In this document: positions 30,001 to 45,000 of the stretch, one piece after another
Layout: every line of letters begins with the position of its first letter
Position numbering within the stretch: the first letter of the stretch is position 1
DNA from: Stomorhina lunata
Taxonomy: Eukaryota > Arthropoda > Insecta > Diptera > Rhiniidae
Assembly (NCBI GenBank): GCA_933228675.1
Contig: OW121743.1
Coordinates: 67,189,749-67,253,748, forward strand
DNA length: 64,000 nucleotides
Direction: 5' to 3'
Notes under the pieces: generated by a model
What the model was told of the DNA's origin: nothing
The model's input: only the letters and a program-made list of their open reading frames with translations
Database searches by the model: none
Program-made: the position numbers and the translations under genes

Positions 30001-33000
30001 AAATTTTTCTAAATTTCATTTTAACACCTGAAACTATACAAAACAAAAATTTCGAACACTTACAACCTCTGCAGTCCAAAGTCACCGACAAGTTTAAGCG
30101 ACCCTTTCGCAAGCGACACTCCTCGGTACACCATCAACCCACAAATCGTGTTAATCGCTTTCTCTCACAAGCCATCAATGCTCGCTCAGTGGATTGTGAC
30201 AAATCCGAACATGTGGATCGTATTACCTTGAGATTTCGTGAAAGCGATAAGGAGCGTGAATATCGTAAAGATTTTGATTTGGGTTTCACCACAGCCATGG
30301 GTTGTTCTCTTTTGTTGCTGATATTAGGAGCAGCTCTACAGGTTACTGCTCTGCCTAGGACATTGATATTATTGTTGTTGTTTTTGACCGCCTTCGTTTG
30401 GGTGAGTGCTGTGCTGATGCTTTTGCTGGCCGTTCGCTTGAAGTGGATCAATTGGGATTTGTCGCAAAGTTTTACGTTGCGCATGGCCATTACGATATTT
30501 ACAGTGATCTTAATATACTCCGTGGGTCAGGTGAATGTGGTAAGTTGAGTTTTAGGTTTTATTTAATATATATCCAGTCTGGTTACACTGGACAACTGTA
30601 CAAAAAGTGCAATGTCGTGACTATATGGGTCCTATTCTACTATCGAATTGTAATAAAACCTTATACATTGTTTGGCCAATTTAGTGACCATTTTAGTTTT
30701 ATGGGCCTCCAAAGTTTCCCGATATTAGCATGATGACTAAAAAAGGTGTCATCAGTTTTTACCAAATAGCTTATTAGTACTTAAAAATATCGCTTAACTA
30801 AGTTCGGCAAAAATGTAGCCGAGTATGGCGAATATTTCTTTTTAAATTTTATGATAAAAATGTTGTTTACCTTATACTTTTTTTCAAAAAAATTTCCACA
30901 ACTTTTTTTAAATCTTGATTTTTTCAGTATATTTGGAAAAATTGTAGCCACGGTAAACCTTAACAACTAATTTGAACATACCAATAGATACAAAACCTTG
31001 GTCAATCTGCAGCAGAAAGTAACGTAATCTCGTATATAGTTTAGGAGATATCAGGAAATCAAAAAAGCTCTACAAAATCCAGTGTTTTCGTTTTTCTTTG
31101 GACAAAAACTAAGTTAGCTCGGTTTTGCTCGGTTCTCCCACCATAACCACGTGAAAGCTAAAAGTCTCTTCTTTAGATTGAGTTCACCGAAATTTACCAA
31201 TCGTAGAACAAAGTTCAAAATTTTCTGAAAAAGTCACATAAATTGTTACTCATAACTAAAGCAAAAAGTATTGAAGTTGTTTAGGCGTTACTTCTTGGTC
31301 AAACTGAATTTAAGTGTAAGTCCCGTAGGAGTAAACGGATTTCAACCAAAAGTAGTATAGCTCTTTTTTGGGTCAACCAATAGATGTGTGCCTAATTTTA
31401 TCAAATTCTGTCTTCAAATCAAATTGTGGCTTATGTTGAGAAAAAAAAAACAAGTGCAAAATGGGGTCCAAAGCAGGTACCCCAAGGAGTGGATGGATTT
31501 AAAAAAAAAAAATGGTTAACCTCTTTGTTAGATAAACTCATAGACGTGTGTCAATTTTTGAAATATTTGTCTTAGACCCACCTATTAGTATACCAATAGG
31601 CTTAGAATCACTTTCTGAGTCTATTTAGCGATGTCTGTCCATCCGTCCGTCCGTCTGGACGGCTGGCTGGACCCCCATGTAATCAAAGTACAGATCGCAA
31701 TTCTAAAGATAATTTGATGAAATTTGTCGGACCATGGCTATTGAATTCGTCAAAATCAGTGCATTATTTATGGTACCTCCCATAGGTCCCACTTTCCGGA
31801 ACTGATATATTGGCCACAAATATCAACATTTTTTCATGAAATTTAGAATAAATACTGCTTATGTAAACTAAAATCAATGTACCCAATTTCGTTGAAATCG
31901 GTCAATATTTGACCGTAGCTCCCATACAAAATCATCTGTCAAAACGCACTAAATAAGACAAAAATCACTTAAACGGTCGTAAATCATAAGATAATGGGAT
32001 AATTGTAAACACATAATCGGTCCACATTTGACCCTAGCACTCATATAAGTCCAAATAACGGAAATAGCTTAAATATATATGTTTTTAGAAAATGTTTGAA
32101 TGATGGAAAAATTAAGCAAATATTTGTCTTTATACAGGAAAAAGAACATCTTTGACCTTAGTGGTGAAGGGTATCGTATGGTTGGGCTTGACCGACTATA
32201 GCACATTCCTACTTGTTTCTTCAAATTCTGTTCAGAATTCCGGCTTATACATTGAGAACAGTAATAAGTGAAAAATGGGGGTCCAAGGCAGGTATCTCAA
32301 AGAGTCAAGGTATCTCAACCAAAGTTAGTATAACTCTTTTTTGGATAAATTAATAGATGTGTGTCGAATTTTTAAAAATTCTGATGAGAATTGCGGCTTA
32401 TACATCAAAACAAAAAAAAAATGGTAAAAAGTGGGGGTCCAAAGCAGGCACCCAAAAGTCAACTAATTTCAATCAAAATTAATAGACCTCTTTTTTAGAC
32501 CAACTTATGTATAGACGTATGCCCATTTTCATCAAATTCTATTAAGAATTGCGGATTGTACATGATTGAAAAGAAAAATATATGAAAAATGGGGTTCCAA
32601 GACAGGTACCCCAAGGGGTGGTCTAATTTCAACAAACATTATTAGAGCTCTTTTTTGAATTAATTAACAGATGTGTGTCAAATTTCATGGAATTCTGTTA
32701 AGAATTACGACTTATACATTGAAAACAAAAATTGGTGAAAAAATGGGGTTTCAAGACAGGTATCCCAAGGGGTGGTCTAATTTCAACCAAAAATAATAGA
32801 CCTCTTTTTTGGATTAATTAATACGCGTTTGTTGAATTTCACCAAATTCTGTTTCAAATTGCGATTAGTACATTAAAAAGAAAAATAGGTGAAACAAATA
32901 AGAAAGTGCTATAGTCGGTCAAGCCCGACCATATGAAGGGTATCATAAGGTCAAAGGTGTTATTTTTCCTGTATATAGACAAATATTTTCTAAATTTTGA

Positions 33001-36000
33001 CATCATACAAACATTTTCTCAAAACTTAGATATTTAAGCTCTTTCGGTCATTTAGACTTATATGAGAGCTAGGGTCAAGTGTGGACCGATTATCTCGAAA
33101 TTTTACAGTTTTTACAAAAATTATGTATGAAAAAAATAAATTCAAAATTCTTATTATCTTTAGATTTACGAGCGTTTTAGTGACTTTTATCTCATTTAGT
33201 GCGTTTCAACAGAAGCGTTTCTATGGGTAAAGTGTGGACCGATTTCAACGAATTTGGTGAGGTGATTTTGGTTTACATAAGCAGTATTTGTTTTAAATTT
33301 CATGAAAAAATATTGATATATGTATGTGGCCAAAATATCAATTCCGGGAGGTGGGACCTATGAAAGGTACCATAAATAATGGACCGATTTTGACCAATTT
33401 CAATAGCCATTTTCCCACTATAAAAAAATGATCTGTGCCAAATTTCATCAAATTATCTTTAGAATTGCGACCTGTAGTTTGATTTACATTGGGGTCCAGC
33501 CAGCTGTCCAAACGGACGGACTGACATCGCTTAATCGACTCAGAAAGTGATTCTTAGCCTTTCGATATACTAAAAGGTGGGACACAAATATTTCCATGCG
33601 TTACATACATCAACCCTTTCCACCTATGTTGGTGAAGGGTATAAAAATGGGGGGTCCAAGACAGGTACCCCAAGGAGCCGACAGATTTCAAAAATTTTTC
33701 TTATTTATATAAAAATAAATAAAGTTTTGTTATCTTCATAAAACTAAACAAGTATGCAAAATATCATTGCTGTAGGGTCACTACTTCTAGTTTTTGCACA
33801 TCGATGTATGGAGAAATACCACTGTGCGGCCCATAAAAATAAAACTATCACTAAATTGGCCAAACTGATTGTAGGGGTTTACTACAATTTGATAGTATAA
33901 TAGGACGCATATAGGGACGACCTTGCACTTTTCAAAAGATGTTCATTTGTTGGGAAGTGTTATTATTGCATATTGAAATTCAATACCAAATTTTGGTATT
34001 ATTTCATAAAATATTAAAACATTTTTTAAAAATTTATTTCTAAGAACCTTAATTTTAAATTAAACAAAAAATTCATATATTTTTAACTTTATTCTCTTCT
34101 TCACAGTTTACTTGTGTTTCTGACCATCCATGCTCCAGTACTATAAATACCTCTACTCCCACCCTCGAAGAAGATCTTCTAATGATGGCCCATCAAAGTG
34201 AGGCACATCGGAAATGTTCTCTACCACAATACGTATCGCTGTCAGCTACCTTTGCCTTACTATCAGTATCTGTGTTTTTGAGGTATACAACCACAAACAA
34301 AATTCCAACAAATAACCTTTCCATCAAACAAATTTCACAAAATTGACTACTTGATTTAATCAATAAATTTATTTTTACTTACTTTATAATACTAGGCTAC
34401 CCATCATATTCAAATCTCTGCTGGTCATAATGATGGGTGTCATTTATAGTTTGTTTATCGAACTATCCCATACAAATATTTTTGACTGCTATGACAGTCG
34501 TGTCAAGTAAGTGTTTTAGGCCCTAACATATGATTTTAAATATTGTAACTAAGCATTTTTTTAACACCTCTTTTTTTATCTCCCTCACTCTACTCTTACT
34601 TTCTCCCTTTATCTTTTTTAATTTGTTTACTTTTGTTTTCAAAAACCTATTGTAGAGCCATGATTCCACTTCATTTAATCTCGTTGGCTCGTATTTTAAT
34701 TTTTATGATTGCCATCCTTGTCCATGGTCGTTTGGTTGAGTGGACCGCAAGGTTAGATTTTCTGTGGCAATTACAGGCGTCTCAAGAGAAAAAGGAAATG
34801 GATGTACTGCAGGAGTCGAACAAAAGAATATTGCACAATTTATTGCCAGCCCATGTGGCTGCACATTTTCTAGATAATCAATTTCGCAGTAATATGGTAA
34901 GTAGAGCATTAGATATACTCAATCGTATAATAGATAATAGAATAGAATAAGTATTTGTAATTTTATTTTATGGTTTAGCTTACCTTTATCTGTAATATAC
35001 AGATATTTTATAATTACATATTGTTGTTTCTTTTTTTTTATATAAAATGATTGACATGTTTAAAGGTCAAGTTTAGTGTCACATAGAATTGATAATGATA
35101 AACTATTGTGGTTTTTAAACGCTTTTAATATTTTATAATGGTTCATAAATTTAAAAAACTAGGATTTCTTTTGTTTGTTTTAAAAATACTAACACTAGCG
35201 TGCAAACTTCAACTTTTTGCATTACATTTTATCACCACAATATATTAATTACACAAGGCAACAGCAAAAATTTGCTCGAGTAACTACTATATGGACAAAA
35301 TTCAAATAGTTTTAATTTTCGGAAATAAAAGAATTCAAAAAATTTTTTGATCGCACACTAAATTTTTTTTTGGGGTTCTATTAAGGGAGCTTAGGGAATG
35401 TAAAATCCGTTCGCGTTAATTATCTTACGCGATGCGCGCAGAAGTTATGATGGTTATAACAAAAATTTCTAAAAAAAAAATAAAATCTATTTTATTTTTA
35501 TTAGTTATATGTTGATTTTGACACAACTTATATATTTTCAGGTATTCTGTCGTTTCATGGTATTATAGTAATTTATATATGCCCTAACACGAAGAAATAA
35601 TGCAATTATGCAAGTGAAAAAAAATATTTTTTAACAATATTTGACAAAATGCGAGTCTTAGTGAAATTCTGCTGCCTTGACTTATGGACAAATTTAATTT
35701 AAAAGAATTTTTTATTTAAATATAAGTTTTAATAGGTGCATATCTTTCTATGATATAAAATTCTTATTTGGTCCATACTTCACTCCATCTGATCTCCTGA
35801 CTATTTATACCACCTTTATCCGGCCAAAAAATGGAATACAACTCTCATGTATGGGCCGGTGCTCCAAAGTCTATTTTGAAGTTACTCGACCGTGTACAGG
35901 AGAGGGCGAAGGTGCTTATTGGTGACAGTAGGGTAGCCAGCTCTATTGACTCACTAGAACATCGTCGCAATGTGGGTTGTGTTTCACTGTTCTATCGATA

Positions 36001-39000
36001 CTACAATGGTATGTGTTCTAATGAAATCAGGGACCTTGTTCCCGAAACCCGAACTTTTGCACGCAGTATTCGTATGACCTCAAGGATTCATCCATTTGTT
36101 GTCGATTGGCCAGTGGATCGCACAACGCATTATAGAGAAAACTCGTTCTTTAGCCGTACTGTCCGTATGTGGAATAAACTTCCCTCAGAAATCTTTCCGC
36201 TCATCTATGACATCAAAAAATTTAAATCAAATGTCCACAAACACTACTCCCTCTTTCCTCCTTCCCATAACCTTTTTTCCTAGTTCCATCGCAATGCAAT
36301 GCATACGTAGGGGTCATCCCCTGAGTGTTGGTCAAATATAAAATAAAAAAAAAAGAAATCGGTAATCCTTATAATATTTTGGTGCGCTTCAAATCTAAGG
36401 TAAAGCTTTATTAAAAAATAGTTTCAAGTCCTTTCCTAAGCAATTTTGAGCTAAATTCACGATGTGCTTCATTGAAATGTTTTTAGATAAAACCTTCGCG
36501 TTCTCAGTTAATAAAGAGATTTTTGACAAACTTTTGATGCAAATCGGTAATAAATGACATCGCTTTCATGCCTTATGTGATTTTGTCTCAGTTTGCATTC
36601 TAAAACCATTTAAACCAATATGCACTTTTTTGCACGATTTTCAAAATCTTCATAAAATTTTAGCAAACAATGATTTTTTGGTGCGCTTTTAGGTGCTAAA
36701 TGGCAAAAAACTCGGTTTACGCGGTAGTTTGGAAATTTTAATTCATATTTGCGAGTGTGCTCCACGAAAAACCGGTATTTTGAAAAATTTACGCTCAAAA
36801 ACTCCTCATTTATACCTGTCATATATTAAACCTATATAGAGCACATTAACGAGATATATATCAAACGACGCGAATTTAAAAGATCTACAAATCGTTATCT
36901 ATTTTTTGTAAGTTCTTTAAGGCGGCCAAAAAATATGCGAAAAAAATAAAAAGTGGCGAAAACGAGCTTCAAATTTTGGCTGCCATTAAGTAGTATTAGA
37001 TGTGACAAAATTAAAATTTCGAGGGAAGTGGATTTATCCCCTAAGTGTGTTGTCTATTTCGTAGAACAACGACTTGGGTTCAAATGTTAAAACAAATGCA
37101 GAAGAAGACGAAATATGAAGAAAAACTTGAATGCTTCAATAGATTTTTTAACGTTTTTTTTTAATTTGCATGACAATTACGCTTAGAAGCGCAAATTTGC
37201 GCAACTAAGATATTGTGTTCAGTATGCAGAAGTTTTTGCGAGTTCAATATCTGTAATTGGATTTTCCGCACTCCAAAGGGTACAAAAATTATTCCAGTTG
37301 AAAGTCGGTTTCAAAGGAATAAAAACTGTTTGATTTTTGCCCATATACATTTGATGTATCATGGCTACCTTAGTACAAAAATGGTAAAATTTTTAAATTC
37401 TATGGCAAGATTTTTTTTTTAATTTTTTTTAAATTGCAATTTTTTTTAGACGTTTCTTTAAATAATTAACGATATTATTAAAATAAAATCAGAAAAATTA
37501 AGATTTACATAGCCTTTGATTCGTCTATACATCGCGTTCAATCGGATCAATAGTATCAGAGTTATAATAAAAAATTTAAGAAAAAAATATATTTTTTATG
37601 TAAAAATGACAAAAAATTTTGTTTTCAAAAAATCATGAAAAATAGAAAACGGCAAAAAATGTTCAGATTCATTATTCTGTCGCAAAGCCACAAATAATAG
37701 CAACAAAACGAGATATCGATCATAAAAATCGATTGATTATTTTCGAATTTGTTCACAATTAAGTGAATTCACTCATTTTCACAAAATTTTATATTTTTGC
37801 TTGATATACGTATATAGGGTTTTTGAAATGTGTAAAAAAAATAGATTTTAGAATTTCAAGGTCGGATTATTGTAAGATTTGGTGAGGAACTTTCACCCAC
37901 AAAATTTTAGCCAAATCTCACAATAATCCGACATGCGCCCCTTGAAATTGGAAAATTTATTTTTTTTCATACATTTGAAACCCGCTATAATGCCTATAAC
38001 AAGCAAAAAACTAAAATTTTGTGAAAATTATCGAATTCACTCAATTGTGAATAAATTCGAAAAAAACAATCGATTTTATGGTCGATATCTCCTTTGTTCA
38101 CACGGTGAACAATAATGAGCAGTCACTCAACCAACACTGTTGTATAACAGTTATAAAATCAACTGCAACCAACTTCAGCTGCGAATGCAGTGATAAGCAA
38201 GAAGCAGTATGATTATTCTAGTTCGTTTTTAAAACTTACAACAAGTGCCGAGCTCGTGATCTATAACCCAAATCGTGAGAAGCTATTAAATAAAACCCAA
38301 AAAAAAAAGTGAATTTATAAATCAAAAAATAAAACTTACAAATATATTTAAACTAAAAGGAATTAAAATTTAAAATTCTAAAATTTAGACTTAAAACCTA
38401 AAGTGTAAAAGAAATCCTAAATATATAAAAATCATAAAGTTAAGTTTATAATTTGTTAAAACTTATAAACTAAAATCTTATACTATTTAAAACCCTAATT
38501 AAAATATTTAATTGTGCTAAAATAAACCTAAATTAAAACCCTAAATCTAATCCTTAAAACCCTAATAATTGCACAAAATATTGCACTTAATTGTTTAACA
38601 TAAATAACCCTAACCTAAAATCTGTTTAAATATAAATATACCTAAAACTATATACATACTTTCTAAGTTCAATAAACATATAGAATTTATAACGTTTTAA
38701 AAGTTCTGCCTTTTTATTTATAAAAATTCAACATCATATTGCCATCACCCTCTAACCCGTTTTTACATGGTCCTTAAGCCTACAAACGAAAGTTAAAAAG
38801 AAACAGTGACAAAAAACAATCAAAATAAAAATTACAGTCCACAAAACATAGTTAACAAAACAAAGTGACAATAAAGTTTATTGAATAAACAAACTAAATA
38901 AAAATCACAAAACATATTTAAAAAACAAAACAAAAATTAAAAGCTTATGTGATAAATAACAAAACAATAAAAAGAACATAAACAAAAACAGTGATCTGTG

Positions 39001-42000
39001 CAAAAAACCCACCCTTAAAATTTTGTTAAAAACAAAGAGTGAAATTTTAAAAATAAATACGCACATACAAAAATATAAAAACAAACAGTGACAAACAAAT
39101 TTCGTGCACAATAAAAAAAATATTTTATTTCATAAAAAATTTTGTGTCCATTTACCCAATAAAAATAAATATTTCTAGTGTTTATAAATAGTTTTAAATA
39201 TAAATATATAAATAGTTTTATAAAAATATAGATAGTTTTTTTTTTGTAATTCGCTAATAAATTTTATTTATTAACATATAAACAAAATATTATTTATTTC
39301 ATTAAACAAAAAAAAGAAGTTTGCTCACTGTAAATTTAAATAAATCGAAACAAAATATATGTACATAAATAAATATTTTTACAATAAAACTCGTTTTATT
39401 TAAAACTCGCCAAGAAGATTCTCTGCTTTACCAACATACAACAACACTTCAACGTTAATACCATAGCGGGAAGATAGTGCAAAAGAGAATTGACGTGGAA
39501 AAAACACACATACTCTTACACACAAATAAACAAGGTAGTACCCTACACCCCAGCAGAGTCGGTGAGTAACTCATACACACACAAAAAATTTTTTATATAT
39601 ATTTTTTGATTTTTTGGACATTTTACACTTGTTTTGGAAACATTTTATAGAAAAACCCGGTTTCTTCGCCGCACCCACCCTTTTTTTAAAATTATAAAGG
39701 TTTTTCTTTTTGTTCCAAAATTTGATAAAATACTTGTTTTTAAAGCATTTTATCATATTTTAGTGTAAAATTAACGCACTATACGCTACCCTAACAGCTA
39801 TTTCGATAATTTTTTACTCTTATATCCTATTTTTATCTGAGCTTTTATAAAATGCCTTCTTTAAAAGCAATGGCTTCTGGTTTCATGCGCTATATCCAAT
39901 TGGATTTAGCATCCTTTGAAAAGGAATACGCTAGGACAATTGACGAACCCCTTACCCTATCAGCTATTAAGTACCAAAAACGCGAATTGGAGGAAATATG
40001 GAGTAAGATCGCTACCCGGTACGAGTGGATTCGTGAATCTGACCAAATGGATAATCCAGAATTGGCAGCCACAATCAACATTGATGACCTTACCCGAGAA
40101 TACATCAGAGCGAAGACGCTTTTTAGGTCACGGATCATCTCCATAGACGCTACCCTTGAAGAAGCAACCCGGCATGAAACCATAAAAAATTCCCCTTCTA
40201 CTCCCACTACCCACACTGTTGAACACTCATCCTTTAGTGTACCTCCTTGCGATATGCAGGTATTTCACGGCGATTACCGGTTTTGGACATCCTTTAGGGA
40301 CATGTTCAAAGCCATATATGGTAACAACAAACGCCTTAGTGGAGTAGAAAAGTTGTTTTACTTAAAACAAAAGACTCGGGGGGAAGCCAAAGAAATAGTT
40401 GATAGTGCACCCTTAACTAACGATGGCTTTATAATCGCATGGTCACAACTAACTTCTCAATATGAGAATAAGCGCATGCAAATTAATGCGCAATTAAAAA
40501 CCCTACTTAATTTACCCTTAGTTAGTGTGCAATGCGGTATAGCTATTCGTAAGTTGCAACGAAAAATTAATAGTTGCATTTCAAATTTAAATACCCTGGA
40601 GATAGATACGGATAATTGGGATCCAATTTTTGTCTATCTCTGTTCGTCCAAACTACCCAAAGAAACTCTCGAAGATTTTGAGAGAACTCTGAGCAACAGT
40701 TCAAATGTACCCTCATGGACTGATATGGACTTGTTTTTAACAAACAAATATAAAGGACTTGAATCAGTCAATGATATCAAGAATTCCTACACATACCCTA
40801 GAAATAAACAGAATTCAGAGCAAAAGAACACAAATGAACGAAGAGGAAACACATTTGTCTCCAATGTTACGTCAGCACCCAGAAAGGATACCCAAGCAAA
40901 GAAAAAGCCTTCACCCTCAAATAATCTCTCCAACTCTACCCAAACCCAGAGCATTAGTAAGCCAAACGGCTCAATATGCAAGCTTTGTGAAGCTAAACAC
41001 ACACTGAGAGATTGTTCTTCGTTTTTATCCTTCGGAGTAACAGAAAGGATAAATTTCGTAAAAAATAATGGCTGTTGTTATAACTGCTTGGCGATATCTC
41101 ACGGCATCAAGGACTGCAAAAGTACTTTTACTTGCAGACACTGTGGAGGGAGACACAATACACTACTTCATAAACCTACATCAAACAGCTCTTACACAGA
41201 CCCGAATGATGAACGACCTACAACATCACAAAATGCCGCCCAGACGTTTTCAACCCTAACCCACCCTAGGAACGCATTATTGGATGACAGGAAGAAGCTT
41301 TTGGGAACAGCTGTTTTCAACGTTGAAGTTCATGGTTCTTTATTCCCGGCACGCGCTTTAATTGATCCAGCTTCTGATTTTTCGTTTATTTCAGATCAGT
41401 TCCGAAGAAAACTGAATTTACCCACAACACCCATTTTAGCTGAAATTTCGGGTTTGAACGAAGTTGTATCGGCTCGTTCAAACAAAATGTGCTCAGTCAC
41501 CCTAAGGTCTAATACTCAACAACACTTTAGATTAGAAATCCAAGCGATAGTTGTCAAAACGCTAACAAGAACATTACCCACCCAAAATATCAACCCAAAT
41601 ATTATTTATAATTTACCCAATGTTCAGTTAGCGGACCCACACTTCTACGACAGCAGACCTATCGACTTCATTATTGGAAGTGATTTCTACCCCCAGATTA
41701 TTAAATCTGGCATTAAAAAGAATATTCTTAACACCCTAATAGCTCAAGATACCGAATTTGGATGGATCTTGACTGGACCTGTTGATGAATCACGAACTAC
41801 CCGAAATGTTGTATCATTTTTCAGCGCTGTAACCCTAAATAAATGCTTAACAAAGTTTTGGGAAATCGAAGAAATCCCATATAAACCCATTAAGTCCGTT
41901 GAAGAAACTGTTTGTGAAAATATTTTCACGAAAACTACCCTACACTTACCCAACGGCCGTTATCTCGTAGATCTTCCATTTCGTAACCCACAACTGGAGC

Positions 42001-45000
42001 TAGGAAACTCACGGCACATTGCGATGGCGCAATTCTTAAGAAATGAGAAGAATCTAATGAAAAACCCAGAACTCAAAACAGAGTATGATAACGCGCTTAT
42101 GGAATATGTTGACTTAGGTCACATGAAACCCATTAAATTTAACCCTAACAGTTCCTCAACGACTTACTATTATTTACCCCATCATGCTGTTGTTAAACCC
42201 GATCGTGTTACTACAAAAGTTCGAGTTGTTTTTAACGCTTCGAGCAAAACATCGAACGGCAATAGCTTAAATGATGCTTTATACACTGGTCCTACACTAC
42301 AACAAGATTTAGTTATGCTAATCTTAAAATGGCGCTTTTATAAGATCGTTTTTAACGCTGATATCACAAAAATGTATCGGCAGATCTTATTGAACACTAC
42401 CCACACTCCGTTTCAGCGAATTCTATTTCGTAAAAGCGTTAATGAACCCATACAGGACTATGAACTTCAGACAGTCACGTTCGGAGTTAATTGCGCACCC
42501 TATTTAGCAATTAGAACCCTACTCCAATTGGCTAATGATGTTCAAAACACCCACCCTATTGCATCTAATATAATTAGAAACAATATGTATGTTGACGATG
42601 TGTTATCTGGCGCTCATACTATTAAAGATGCTCAAATTGCTCAGAGTCAAATAATCGAGGTGTTAGAATCCGCAGGCTTTCCATTAAGAAAGTGGATCTC
42701 AAATACACCAGATCTGTTAAGCATTTTACCCAAAGATCATCTATTAGATGAAGATTTACTTACGCTTCCAGAATCAAATAACGCCAAAACCCTAGGCATT
42801 CGATGGAACGCGAAAGAAGATTTCTTTTTCTTCAATGTACCCATTATTGAGAAAAGAAAATCATACACTAAACGGTCAGTCTTGTCAGATATTGCACGTC
42901 TTTTTGACCCGGCGGGCTGGTTAGCTCCAATCGTTGTATCAGCAAAAATTATCATGCAGCAGATATGGCAAGACAAAACAGACTGGGATGAATGTCTACA
43001 ACAACTTACCCTAACAAAATGGCTTCAATTTTTGCAATTTTACGATGATATCAACAAAATTAAAGTACCCAGATGGATTTATTTTGAACCCTCGGCAAAA
43101 ATTGAATTCCATGGCTTTTCTGATGCTTCAGAAAAAGCCTATTCAGCAGTTCTGTATGCAAGAGTTACAACCGTAGATGGCTTAAATAAAATTACCCTAC
43201 TCTTCGCTAAGACGAGAGTAGCACCAATCAAAGTTTTATCTATACCTAAGTTAGAACTTTGTGGTGCATTGTTGTTGTCAAACTTGACACACAACGTTTT
43301 AACCCAGTTGAAGCTACCCTCATATCAACTACACTTTTGGACAGATTCCACCATCGTTTTAGCATGGCTAAACAAACACCCCAAATCTTGGGAAACATTT
43401 GTGGCAAATCGTGTGGCGTCAATTTCGGACACTGTTGGAGTGGAGAACTGGAACCACGTCGTATCACACGACAATCCAGCTGATCTTGCCAGTCGTGGAT
43501 GCACCGCTGCGGAGCTGATCGATAACAGCCTCTGGTGGAATGGACCCTCATGGTTAGTGGAATCTGCTTCCAAATGGCCATCTACTACCCTACCCTATGT
43601 AACTCAAGCTGGAACTATTCAAAGTTACGCAAACACAGTAACAATAGAAATAGACATTCTCCAAGATTTTTCCAAATGGTCAAGAGCTCTACGAGTCTTT
43701 TCATATGTTTATCGCTTTTGTGATCGCATTACCCGTACCCGAAGGAAGCTTAACAAACACCAACACATTGATGTCAATCTAGTTCGGAACCCAGACCCTA
43801 AAAACAGACTGCAAGCTCTGTTAACACACCCAAGTATCCAGCTAGATCCCGCAGAGATCACATCAACAAAGGATAAACTCATCACAATATGTCAGACTCT
43901 GTACTACCCTGAAGAGCATAACTGTTTAAAGAGTAAAGTTCAAATACCCAGAAAAAGTACTCTTATTACCCTCACACCATTTTTGGATTCAAACAACATC
44001 ATACGTGCAAATGGTCGATTAGCAAAATCTAGTTGTTTATCATATGACGAAAGACACCCAATCATTTTACCCTACAAAAGTTGCTTTGCAAGATTGCTGA
44101 CAAATCACGTTCATTTGATCACTTTACACGGAGGAAATCAAGCAATGTTACGAGTTATTCGTTCGGGCTATTGGATTCCAAAGCTCAAGAATTTGATACG
44201 CTTTACTGTGGATCAATGTACCCTATGCACACGATATAAGCATCGCCAAGCTACCCAATTAATGGCTGCTTTACCTCCAGAACGGACGCATTTGTCAAGA
44301 CCCTTTTGCAACACTGGTGTTGATTTCGCAGGACCATTTGAAATCAAAGCTTACGCTGCCAGATCGTGTAAAATCACCAAAGGCTACGTATGCGTATTCG
44401 TATGTTTTTCAACAAAGGCGATACACTTAGAACCAACATCAGATCTTTCTACCCAAGCATTCATGGCAGCATTCGCACGATTTTTTTCGAGGCGGGGATG
44501 CCCTGCCGCGATATACTCTGATAACGGGACGAACTTCGTTGGAGCGAGTCAACTGCTGAAGAAAGAGCGGATTGAGTTCATAAAACAGCTCAAGAATTCA
44601 GTGATCGCGGCAAGTAGTTTTCAAAACTTGGGGTGGCATTTCATACCACCCGGAGCTCCACACATGGGAGGCTTGTGGGAAGCTGGCGTCAAGAGCTTCA
44701 AAAGCCACTTGAAGAAGTCAACCACAACGAAGCATACATTCGAAGAATTCACCACCCTACTAACCCGAATTGAAGGATGTCTAAACTCGAGGCCTCTTAG
44801 CCCATCAAGTGAAAACTCACAAGATCTGAACCCACTCACCCCAGGGCATTTTTTGATTGGTTCGCCTTTGCTTGCACCTGCCGAACCCGATTTTAGCGAT
44901 GGAAACATTACCCTAGCTAACAGATGGCAGAAACTCAGGATTCAACACCATAACTTCTGCAGAAGATGGAAAGATGAATACCTAAAAGAGTTACACAAAA

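Larger units (their letters stand above)
31319..33700. repeat. ~155-bp tandem repeat units with GGGGTCCAA.GCAGGTACCCC core
   Basis: Cores near 31461, 32277, 32433, 32590, 32743 and 33647 (spacing 153-157 where uninterrupted), each followed by TTTCAACCAAA, CTCTTTTTTGG and AGATGTGTG. The array is split by two family A insertions. Confidence 0.75.
30602..33934. mobile_element. 3.3-kb TIR element carrying internal tandem repeats and two nested insertions
   Basis: The left end 30602-30707 and the inverted right end 33828-33934 share AAAAGTGCAA.GTCGT, CTATATG.GTCCTATT, TTGGCCAATTTAGTGA and TTTTATGGGCC. Inside are diverged units of a roughly 155-bp tandem repeat and two copies of family A. No transposase is visible; arms are about 75% alike, so the element is old. 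Confidence 0.65.

Noticed and set aside
30134..30490. 118-codon ORF on the minus strand
   Set aside because: Antisense shadow of the rut exon encoding TM7-9.
38501..38640. Telomere-like CCCTAA repeats in the BEL LTR
   Set aside because: Motifs are scattered, not tandem, and are part of the element-wide ACCC bias.
44621..44908. 95-codon minus-strand ORF within BEL pol
   Set aside because: Shadow of the integrase coding region.
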